From contig FTLJ01000323.1 of the NCBI GenBank assembly GCA_900155495.1, positions 1-13,528 on the forward strand: DNA of 13,528 nt, written 5' to 3'. Positions 1 through 7,500 of the stretch are shown here, one piece after another. The notes beneath the pieces are model-generated. The model worked only from the letters and a program-made list of their open reading frames with translations, made no database searches and had not been told where the DNA came from. Origin of the DNA: Porogramme epimiltina. Taxonomy: Eukaryota > Basidiomycota > Agaricomycetes > Polyporales > Polyporaceae. The translations under genes were made by a program, and so were the position numbers. Numbering within the stretch: position 1 is the first letter of the stretch; each line of letters starts with the position of its first letter.

Positions 1-481
1 TATTCTGGCTGCACAGGGACCATTAATGGAGTGTCTGTAGCCTTTCAGCATATGTATTAGCTGTATTAGTATCTCAGGAGTGTCCACACAAAGTTTCAGG
101 TCATTCCCATCACTGTACCATATTTTATTCAGGAGAGAAGGTGCTAGGTGGTGCTAGTTGTAGTAGGTGCAGTTACAGTAAAAATGTGTAAGGCACAAAC
201 TGGATAGCTGTGGGTCATAGTAATGATGTGAGCAGTATATATAGCTCATATATGCATAGAAATCACCATTTGGACTAGCTATAGTAGTGTAGAAGAGGCT
301 AATATCATGCATTGAAACAGTATTGTTCATGAAAGCTTAAAACAGGGATTTTACAGTGGCTGGGGTTTCAAATCAAGCTGTTTCAGGCTTGATGATACTT
401 CCACTAGTGTGCCATAGCAGCTTTACAATTTATTTCCCCTACCAGAAGCAAATTTTCAGAGTGGTAGCCTATTGGTACAGT
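1..481. other. AT-rich gene-free stretch
   Basis: No open frame of useful length and no recognisable domain is seen on either strand. Base composition is clearly more AT-rich than the gene-bearing part of the window. A short hairpin with 7-base arms and an 8-base loop lies at 372-393 (ATCAAGC / GCTTGAT). The stretch may be decayed transposon or ordinary intergenic DNA; nothing seen here decides between them. Confidence 0.6.
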
Positions 482-713
482 GCATTAGGTAGCAGTTACA
501 AAACTGTTCCAATGCATTGAGATCAAAGAATGTTTGACAGATCTATCAAATCTTAGCCGAATCACATGATTCAAGTTGCGTGGGAAACTATAGAAGCACA
601 GCTTTCAGACAGAGTTTGAATCACGTGATTTGGTCCAGATTTGGTTGAGATACGCACCCTGCAACACCAATGTGCAAAACATTGGAACAGTTTTGTAAGT
701 CACTGTAATGCTA
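482..713. repeat. Diverged foldback (long inverted repeat), MITE-like relic
   Basis: Two arms face each other. The 19-base block TTACAAAACTGTTCCAATG at 496-514 is matched perfectly in reverse complement at 680-698, and similarity continues outward (GCATTA near 482; its complement near 706-711). Inside these, a second pair matches at about 17 of 20 bases: 558-577 and 613-632, both centred on AATCACRTGATT. The right inner copy contains a perfect 12-base palindrome with a CACGTG core at 619-630. Nearly the whole 230 bases can fold on itself. No clear target-site duplication was found, so the ends are approximate. A non-autonomous DNA transposon relic is the likeliest origin. Confidence 0.6.
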
Positions 714-1618
714 TGATCCCGTGAGCTTCTCGGCCGCCGGCTCTTGTTTATTTTGTGGAAGTGTGAGTCTTTCTGAGGCATCGTTCCGACTGCGGCCGCG
801 TCTTGATGTGTTGTTCTGTGCGGTTCTGAAATAAATTGGCTCTCAAATCTCCGTGTTGAACACTAGTCAAGTTCGTCTCTCCCGTAGCTTTGTTGTTGAC
901 AGTACAGTAGACTGTCTCATAGTGAACAGCTCCGGGACCCTCGATTTCTTATCCATTATGGTGTTTTACAGTGCACTACGAAATGTTTGGACCTTGGTTC
1001 CTGCCCCATGCTATTCATTAGAACATTATTGTTGTAGTATCGGACATTCGGACATTGGTACTGTGCAATTCTCGACTTGTCACTACAATTAAGTGCAGGT
1101 CAAAGTGTCTTCAAATTAAAAGGTTAGGTATCCTTGTAAGTAAAAAATGTCTGGCTAGTGTACTTGAGATAGAATCGGCACCTACTATACGCCCTGAATT
1201 ATCATCACAATCCGAATCAGAGTCGGGGATTCGCGCTTGCGCGGCTACGATCTATGTAGTATGGTAAGTATGCTGTAGCCAGTTGAACGACCTTATAGTT
1301 GTCGAATTCGAAGACGCACTGCAGTCTGCGGGGCGGTGTTGATCGTAGGGCTTCACCTGGGGAAATGACGTCACAGCTCATGCACGTGATCGTAATGATT
1401 TTTTTGTTCGAATGATGTGCGACAGGCAGCTTCGAGTCGAGATCGTCTCAACGAACCCCCTTGGAACATACCGGCGACGTTGCCTTGAGGCCATGTATCA
1501 CAGCAATGTATGTATGCATATCACTATCTTGAGTCTTCATGTTGACATCGAGATTCGACAGAATGCTAACATGCTGGCTGCCGTAGTAACGATGTTAGCG
1601 CCGCGCACTTAGAGGCCA
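714..1618. other. Gene-free intergenic stretch
   Basis: Only short open frames are present, with no family resemblance and no convincing splice-joined continuation. A small inverted repeat GACAGT/ACTGTC lies at 898-916, and two GC-rich GGCCGC words occur near 731 and 793. Nothing here supports a gene. Confidence 0.55.
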
Positions 1619-1833
1619 CACGACGGGCATTCCCCGATTTTCGGCGGACAAAAAACGATAGAAAAACCGAAACAGGGGATTACCTTTTCACAAAAAGTCA
1701 CGTGAAAGCAACGAAAAGGCAACCCGTTGGCAGGCGCTTAGCACAATGGAAGAAAAGGCATTGAAAAGGCTTTTACCTGCCTCGGTTTGTCTACCATTTT
1801 TAATCCGCCGAAAATCGGGGAATGCCCGTCGTG
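1619..1833. mobile_element. MITE-like non-autonomous DNA transposon, about 215 bases
   Basis: The left end beginning CACGACGGGCATTCCCC (1619 onward) is repeated as its reverse complement at the right end, finishing at 1833. The first 30 bases match perfectly. Similarity then continues with mismatches for about 20 more (ACGATAGAAAAACCGA on the left; ATGGTAGACAAACCGAG on the right, read inward), and more weakly towards the centre around ACCTTTTCA / GCCTTTTCA. Most of the element is therefore a near-palindrome. The trinucleotide CCA flanks it on both sides (1616-1618 and 1834-1836), a possible 3-base target-site duplication. There is no coding capacity. Superfamily is uncertain: a 3-base duplication with ends starting CAC would suit a CACTA-like or PIF/Harbinger-like parent. 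Confidence 0.78.
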
Positions 1834-1836
1834 CCA

Positions 1837-2610
1837 GGACCCAACGCGCGTGTGCCATGATTTTCGAGTCGCTGGTGGTGTGCGTCCGCCCATTTCTCAA
1901 GCTCGCCGTATTTGGTACGCTATGTCCGTACTACAACCTGTGCCTCATGAGCTCTGCCGTCCTACAGTACAGCGACTTATCTACCTCACAAGTCATAAGG
2001 CGCTGCTGCGCCACTCGACCGCAGCGCTCACACGATCTATTTCTAGCCTAAGGTCTGGAGCCTACAGCTACACCTGAGTCTTAACCTACATGGTGTCCTG
2101 ACTTCGCTACGGTCTTCTCAATGTTTCGTCAAAGAGCATATCCATTCCGTGTGATATTCGCTGATGCTCATAGGTGTTAGAACTGTATATAGCTAGGGCG
2201 TGAGTGAGGGTTTCAGTTAAGGAGACATGCGAGCCATGGCCGAAAGGTGATTATAAGTGAGACATCAGACAGGTGCGCCGGAGATGCGATATGCCAGGTG
2301 AGTGCTTGACAGGTCTTCCATTGAAGCTTATATTGACTGGCGCTGTGAAATGAACACAGAACTATGTGCTCTCTGATACTAAAATCGACAGAAGGATTTG
2401 AGGTTTTTGCTGACGGATCACGAACGCTACTTTGTCTCTGTCAGCCACATGGTCCCATTGTGCGTGTCCTGCTGTAACGGTGGTGCTATATTACGGCCAC
2501 TGTCTCGTCGATGGATTACGGTCAGATGCCATTGACGGGGCTTCTAATGTCACTGTGGGCGCTCCTTGTGACGTATCTAAGAATAATGGGAGGAGGGGGC
2601 GTCTAAAAAG
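1837..2610. other. Gene-free intergenic stretch
   Basis: Open frames are short. The longer ones start inside the right arm of the element at 1619-1833, so they are composite and not credible genes. No promoter-plus-exon arrangement, tRNA or other RNA gene could be recognised. Confidence 0.55.
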
Positions 2611-2611
2611 C

Positions 2612-2665
2612 TACGCAGCGTACGCGCCATACGCGGTATACGCGAAATACGCGGTGTAAGCGCAA
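2612..2665. repeat. 9-base tandem repeat (short minisatellite)
   Basis: Five consecutive 9-base units begin TACGC with a variable last four bases, starting at 2612, 2621, 2630, 2639 and 2648. A degenerate sixth unit (TAAGCGCAA) starts at 2657. The period is exact. Being a multiple of three, it yields a YA-rich peptide in one frame on each strand, but the flanking frames carry no recognisable protein, so it is called as a DNA repeat and not as coding sequence. Confidence 0.85.
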
Positions 2666-2684
2666 CCACATGGCAGCCATGTGG
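2666..2684. repeat. Perfect 19-base palindrome
   Basis: CCACATGGC and GCCATGTGG flank a single central A, giving 9-base perfect arms directly after the 9-base tandem repeat. It could extrude as a hairpin or bind a dimeric factor; the function is unknown. Confidence 0.8.
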
Positions 2685-2701
2685 CCTGCCTGGCCCCCCA
2701 A

Positions 2702-2726
2702 GAGCGCCCGAGGGACGAGGGCGCTC
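2702..2726. repeat. GC-rich hairpin
   Basis: GAGCGCCC (2702-2709) pairs with GGGCGCTC (2719-2726) across a 9-base loop. A related word GGGCGCTCCTTG lies at about 2558-2569 and matches the complement of the sequence near 2699-2709, so the tandem repeat at 2612-2665 sits inside a larger imperfect inverted arrangement. Confidence 0.6.
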
Positions 2727-2903
2727 CCTGGGTCCGGTCCATTTTTCGCGAAGCGACAGCCCGGCGCCGACCTGACTGTCTTTCGCGCAGTGACAGCGTT
2801 CGCAACTCCAGTGGAACGTAGAATATCTCAGGGTGTGCAGAGGTTCAACGGGATCACGGGAGCAGGATCAAAATTTTAGATTAAGTTCACGGGTTTCAAA
2901 TTT

Positions 2904-2938
2904 TATTATACAGTCTGTATTCTATTATACAGTCTGTA
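2904..2938. repeat. 19-base unit present twice in tandem
   Basis: TATTATACAGTCTGTA occurs at 2904-2919 and again, identically, at 2923-2938, a period of 19. The unit is AT-rich and no gene is associated with it. Confidence 0.8.
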
Positions 2939-3022
2939 AGGTGGATCCTTATTACAGTGTCAGTATAAACTCATATGTAACTGAGGCTCCACCCTATTAG
3001 AAAAAACCGGCCAGCGAGGACA

Positions 3023-3080
3023 CGCAGCCACGGGAGACCCTAAATAATGGTGTGATGCTTACATCGGGAGCGTGGCTGCG
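3023..3080. repeat. 10-base inverted repeat with 38-base spacer
   Basis: CGCAGCCACG (3023-3032) and CGTGGCTGCG (3071-3080) are perfect reverse complements, just outside the left edge of the transposon candidate. An AATAAA hexamer at 3105-3110 follows. This could be the 3' end of a lost transcript or chance. Confidence 0.4.
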
Positions 3081-3138
3081 ATGAATTAATAATGAACAAA
3101 ACTCAATAAAGCACCATGTTACGATTAGAGGGCTGAAA

Positions 3139-3171
3139 GGCCCCATGCAACTCCCCCATATGTTTGTCCGG
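3139..3171 (+). repeat. Left terminal inverted repeat of the 3.1-4.3 kb element
   Basis: The 33 bases run from GGCCCCATGC to TTTGTCCGG. The reverse complement at 4268-4300 differs at one position (C here, T in the complement of the right copy, inside the run of C). Immediately outside is a short stem, GGGCTGAAAGGCCC. Confidence 0.8.
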
Positions 3172-3194
3172 AAAGACCCCCGAAATCGGCCTCG

Positions 3195-3228
3195 AATATG
3201 ATAACTTTTGGGCCGGAAATATGATAAC
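3195..3228 (+). repeat. Left pair of AATATGATAAC subterminal motifs
   Basis: AATATGATAAC occurs at 3195-3205 and 3218-3228, a period of 23. Each is followed by a short T/C tract and a GG(C)C-type word (GGGCCGG, CGGAC). The same motif recurs near the opposite end in the same orientation, as expected for repeated subterminal protein-binding sites of a transposon. Confidence 0.65.
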
Positions 3229-3243
3229 TCGGACAGGATCAGT

Positions 3244-3259
3244 CACGTGGTAATATAAG
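3244..3259 (+). promoter_or_regulatory. CACGTG box plus TATA-like sequence
   Basis: CACGTG at 3244-3249 is followed at once by TAATATAAG at 3251-3259, about 155 bases before the first ATG of the RasGEF-like fragment. The spacing would suit a basidiomycete promoter, but the gene it would drive is broken. It may be a relic or chance. Confidence 0.3.
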
Positions 3260-3413
3260 CGCCCGTGGCATCATCCATAGTCGACCCCTCGTTGGCATTT
3301 GGGGGGAGTTGGAATGCTTGTGGTATACGTAGTACAAGTGGCATGCTCGCGGAGCAGCCTCTTCAATAACGTCGATGCTTCAGATATTATAGACGCGCCC
3401 TTCCTGCACACGA

Positions 3414-4126
3414 ATGGAAGCAACCACCACAGTAAGTGCCCAGTGCCGCTCGAGCTGCGACGGCACCGGACATTCGTATTCACGCACCGCAGTCGGAGAC
3501 GTTGGTGCAGCTCCTGTCGATGATCGACCTGGAGTTGTTCCTGGGGATCAACTTCTTGAAAGAACCTATCCCACCGTATGCGCTCGTAGGGGCAATGGAA
3601 GATGCGAACGTACTGAACTGGTCCAACTTCCTGCAGAAGCAGACACAGGCCAGTGGCCACGGCTGAAGGCTGAGGGGCATGCCAGTGGCAGGGCACAAAC
3701 GAGTGCACTGACGATAGTGTGGAGGCGGTTCGACCTGCTCGCGAACTTTGTGCTGTCCGAAATCGTGCCGATGCACTCAGATGAGTGGACGCTGGTGATT
3801 AACAAATTTTATCGGAATCATGGCTTGGGTGCGTGCTCAGTGCCATTCCTTGTGACGGCGGCGCTTCGGTGAGGCGGAAGGTGTACACGATTAAGAACTT
3901 CAACGCGCTCGTCGCGATCATTGAGGGTCTGAACAGAGAATGGGTCGAACGCCCACGCGTGCAAGTGCACGCGCTCAGAATCAGGACGTGGGAGCGGATG
4001 CTGCGTGACCTGACAGGACAGCGCGCGTGGGCAGACGGGCAATACCCACCACCTCTGACATGTTCACCAGAGATATTTTACGCATCAGAGCAATGCACTA
4101 CGCCCTTTGCCTCCGCACTAGTTAAG
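3414..4126 (+). pseudogene. RasGEF (CDC25-type) domain fragment, decayed
   Basis: Blocks in three frames follow the order of a Ras guanine-nucleotide exchange domain. A short exon at 3414-3431 (MEATTT) ends at GTAAGT; a 61-base intron (3432-3492, ending CCGCAG) joins it in frame to LVQLLSMIDLELFLGINFL and WSNFLQKQTQ (frame 1, to about 3660). Frame 3 continues with FDLLANFVLSEIV (about 3729-3767) and VINKFYR. Frame 2 gives KNFNALVAIIEGLN (3893-3934), the RasGEF 'NFN..AI..GLN' signature, and RTWERMLRDL (to 4012). Similarity fades near PFASALV (4103-4123). At least two or three frame changes without matching introns mark it as broken: near 3655-3665, near 3817 (CGGAATC) and near 3850-3870. RasGEFs activate Ras-type GTPases at membranes; this copy should not. 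The whole fragment lies between the inverted repeats at 3139 and 4300. The retained intron argues for capture as DNA, not from mRNA. The family call rests on motif recall. Confidence 0.6.
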
Positions 4127-4156
4127 CGCCCAAAAGGTAGGCCGATGTTCACCATG

Positions 4157-4265
4157 AATATGACAACTTCGGCCAAGGTCTACGGGCGCTTACGCCTTTT
4201 CGGAGTACGGAATATGATAACTCGGCCAAGGTCTCCTGCCAAATATGGACGTGAGAATATGATAG
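4157..4265 (+). repeat. Right cluster of AATATGATAAC subterminal motifs
   Basis: Three copies are present: AATATGACAAC (4157-4167), AATATGATAAC (4211-4221) and AATATGATAG (4256-4265). The first two continue as CGGCCAAGGTCT, so a unit of about 25 bases is repeated with a 54-base offset. All point the same way as the left pair at 3195-3228, so they are direct and not inverted relative to the element ends. Confidence 0.65.
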
Positions 4266-4267
4266 GC

Positions 4268-4300
4268 CCGGACAAACATATGAGGGAGTTGCATGGGGCC
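4268..4300 (-). repeat. Right terminal inverted repeat of the 3.1-4.3 kb element
   Basis: This is the reverse-complement partner of 3139-3171 (32 of 33 bases). It is followed by small self-complementary stems: GGGCTGAAAGCCC (4302-4314), GGGCCGAAGGCCC (about 4335-4347) and GTGGCAAAGCCAC (about 4353-4365). The last two resemble the stem outside the left copy. Confidence 0.8.
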
Positions 4301-4461
4301 TGGGCTGAAAGCCCGTGTACACGTAGCGACTAGAGGGCCGAAGGCCCACATCGTGGCAAAGCCACGGGCAAACACACTCGTTCTCCCGGCCGCCTCATGT
4401 CCGTGGGATGCATCGTGGCGATGGCCACCACGCGTCGCCGGGCGCTTTAGAGCAAACGGTG

Positions 4462-4467
4462 TATATC
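4462..4467 (+). promoter_or_regulatory. TATA-like box of the NLR gene
   Basis: TATATC in the context GGTGTATATCGCG lies 102 bases before the chosen ATG at 4564. A pyrimidine-rich leader (about 4496-4530, CTTCTCTTCC and TTTCCTCTC) follows, the usual look of a basidiomycete transcription start. The box is about 160 bases from the right inverted repeat of the transposon candidate, so the core promoter is adjacent to transposon sequence. Confidence 0.45.
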
Positions 4468-4563
4468 GCGAGGCTTGTATGTGCGTCGTTGTGTACTTCT
4501 CTTCCACTATCGTCCCTGTTTCCTCTCGACTTGACCGCCGCAACACAACGTCCGGACTACGAC

Positions 4564-7500
4564 ATGCCATCGTTGTGCAAGACTCTACGCTCGCAATGGA
4601 ACAAATTACGGGGACGCACCACAGACCCTGAGCGGCAACTCCAGGGACAACCGCATCGATCCGCATCCGCCCCACCTACTCGTCGAACAACAACCCCCAA
4701 CTCACGGCAATCTCTCGGTAGCAGGCCTGTCACACTAGCATCACTGCCCGCAACTGGGAGAACCAGAGACACTGCACAAGCAGCCAGGTCGCCTCTTTCT
4801 TCGGCAGGTCCTGATGCCACGGAGATACGCACGGGGGTGACCTCATCCAGGATCCCGCTAGATTCACACCCGACGGCGGCAAGTGAGCCCATTGCGTCCC
4901 CCGGGAATGCACCCGACCCACATAGAGAGGAGCCAAGGAGTAATTCAAAGCAAACTAAGGAAGGTCACTCGAAGATTGGAGAAACGGTCAAGGGCGCCAT
5001 GCGCGTGGCCCTCGACCTTACGGAGTCGCTGTCGGATGGGGTTCCGTTTCTTTCTGGGGCGGCGAAGGCCCTCAAGACGGTGGTTGAGGTCTACGAGGTG
5101 CGCTGTTTGAACTTGTGCATCTTTAAGTGATCATTGATCGACATCTGACTTCATTTTTGTTCGCATGCGTCGTACGGATTCCCCAGGAGTACACGTCTAA
5201 TCGGGAATCCATGAAGACGTTAAAACAACGGATTGAGTCTTTGAACAGCACGTTGAGGTCGTTTTTCCCAGAACAGAAATCCGACGCGCCGAATGCTGAG
5301 CCCATTCCACCCAATTCTAAACCTTGCCCGCCGAAGCTAAAGGAGCGACTGCGCATTTTCGAAGAGTACGTGAATATGTTAACACCTCAATCGAAGGATT
5401 CAACATCGTTGTATAATGGCGCTGACGCCCCCAATGCGCCTACAGGAACATAAAGAATATCAACGTGGCGGTGGTCGAACTCCTGGGCAGTGAGGAAGAT
5501 ACAAGGACAAAGAAGATCGTGATAGGAGTGTCTCAGACATTATGCGCGGAAGATATCGCACAGGAGCTCGATGGCTACGTGAGGACGTTATCCTGGTATC
5601 TCGAAGATCTTACGGTACGTTGTGGTATTTGTGTAAATTGTCCGGGGATGCTATATTCACCACGGTATTAGATCTCTTTGAACTTGTTAGTGTATATCGC
5701 AGTGGATGTGCGTTTTGGATTGTATTTCTCATAAGAAACATACGTTGACCATGATGATACCCTGGCAGGACATGCAAGCTTCTCTCAACGGGCAATTCGG
5801 ACAAGTGAATGAAAAACTTGATGAAATTGCCATCGAGATGCGGGATGGAAGCGCAGAAATTTGCACCAAGATCACCGAGGATGGACAGCGCACTCGCGAT
5901 ACTCTCCCACAGATGTCAACAAGTTCTGGTAGGCTTATCGGTCCTCCACGTTTTTCGTATCACCGACGTCATGCACCAGAAATCCGAGGTCTACGATATG
6001 CGTCTCGCGCTAGATTTGATGCGAACGTAGGCCGCGAGGGATGCTTAGGAGCGACATGCGTCGAAGTTCTGGCTGCGGTCTACAATTGGGCTATTCCTGG
6101 GGAATACCTCGCCGATGACGAGAAGTCTTCGCCTATGTTCGAAATTCTGCAGGAGCTTTGTATATTGTGGCTCAACGGGCAAGCGGGGACAGGGAAATCT
6201 ACACTCGCCCAAACAATCGCGGAGCGGTGTAGCCGAGCAGGTCTCCTCGGGGCGAGCTTCTTCTGTTCCCGATTTGGCGACCGCAACAATATCCAACTCA
6301 TCTTCCCCACCATCGCCCTCCAGCTCGCACTTAACGCTGCCACCCCACCCGCGTTCAAGACGGCGGTTCAGGAAGCTGTGAAGGCCAACCCTGATATCCA
6401 GCACTCCCTTCCGTCACACCAATTCGAGAAGCTCGTCGTAGAGCCTCTCCGGTCATGCGCCTCAACCGATGGAGACTCCTTCCGGCCAAAAGTGATCGTC
6501 ATTGACGCCCTCGATGAATGCAAAGATGAAGAGCCGGTGTCGACTATTGTCAACGCGCTCTCTCTTCATATCGATGACCTCCGTCCTCTCAAGTTCATCA
6601 TTACGAGCCGCCCAGAAGCCCACATCACGACAGGATTCAAAAAAGAAGCACTCCTCAAAAATGTCCATAACTTTCCCCTCAGCTCCATACCCCTGGAAGT
6701 CGCTCTGCGCGATATAGCTATCTATCTGGAATCCAAGTTCTCCGAGTTCCTGAAGCAGCATGAAGGAGAGCTCGATGAACAATGGCCGGGCCCCGAGAAA
6801 CAGCTGCGGCTTCGCGACATGTCCGGTGGGCTCTTCATCCACATCTCTACTGCCCTCAAGTACATCCTCTATGCGGCCGATCCGGAAGCTCAGCTCGACG
6901 CCCTTCTCGGCAATCCTTCTGTCTCCGTCTCCAGTGACACTGAAATATCTCCCATCGCCCACTTATATGGACTGTATCTCCAAGTCATGAAGGCCATCAA
7001 TTCTCCCCAGCACGCTTCGCAAGTGAAGGCGGTTGTCGGTTCAATTGTGCTACTCAAGGACCAGCTTTCCCCTCATAATCTCGAGAATCTCCTCGACATA
7101 AAGCGTGGGATAGTGCGACGTACACTACGTCCCCTCCACTCGATACTGGTGGTGCCAGACGTTGATCAGCCGGATGGGGTTATCCGCACCATTCACCCGT
7201 CATTCCCCGACTTTCTTGTCAATGAATCTGCATGCAAACGAACCGACATTCTTGTCGACAGGAAGCTCCAGCACACTCTACTTTCGGATCGATGCTTACA
7301 AATCATGAACACGAGTCTCAGCCGGAACCCATGCAAGATCGCGGCGCCATGGGCAGCAAATGTTAACATCGAGAACCTTTCCTCCCGTCTCGCGGCATCG
7401 GTCCCGGTTCACGTTCGGTACGCGTGTCGACATTGGTCTAGCCACCTTGGTGAAGGACACATCACGCAGGACACCATAGCTCTGATCTCCGTGTTTGCTC

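Larger units (their letters stand above)
3123..4349. mobile_element. Non-autonomous TIR transposon candidate carrying a gene fragment
   Basis: A 33-base inverted repeat pair bounds this segment: 3139-3171 and 4268-4300, identical at 32 of 33 positions, core CATATGTTTGTCCGG. Just outside lies a direct repeat, CGATTAGAGGGCTGAAAGG at 3122-3140 and CGACTAGAGGGCCGAAGG at 4328-4345, so the element may reach 3123-4349 or stop at the inverted repeats. Inside are five same-orientation copies of AATATGATAAC near the two ends and, between them, decayed RasGEF-like coding sequence. No transposase, helicase or reverse transcriptase is visible, so any movement would need a related autonomous element. The arrangement resembles Pack-type elements that carry host gene pieces. 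The inverted repeats and motif are seen directly; mobility is inferred. Confidence 0.65.

Noticed and set aside
1746..2077. Two plus-strand open frames of about 100 codons, one with closely spaced cysteines (CPSCQDPTRVC)
   Set aside because: Both start inside the right arm of the MITE-like element at 1619-1833 and show no domain beyond the chance cysteine pattern.
2611..2805. Minus-strand frame with a YA-rich repeat peptide
   Set aside because: The periodicity is simply the 9-base DNA repeat read in frame; the rest of the frame is low-complexity and runs through two hairpins.
3123..4349. Transposase or Helitron helicase inside the element
   Set aside because: The internal sequence reads as RasGEF-like blocks; no DDE/DDD, RepHel or RT motif is seen, and inverted repeats are not a Helitron feature.
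4408..4563. Upstream in-frame extension of the NLR gene
   Set aside because: The extension would begin before the TATA-like box at 4462 and cover the pyrimidine-rich leader, so 4564 is preferred. It cannot be fully excluded.
4190..4675. Minus-strand open frame of 161 codons across the transposon right end and NLR promoter
   Set aside because: It crosses the inverted repeat, hairpins, TATA-like box and the NLR start, and has no recognisable domain.
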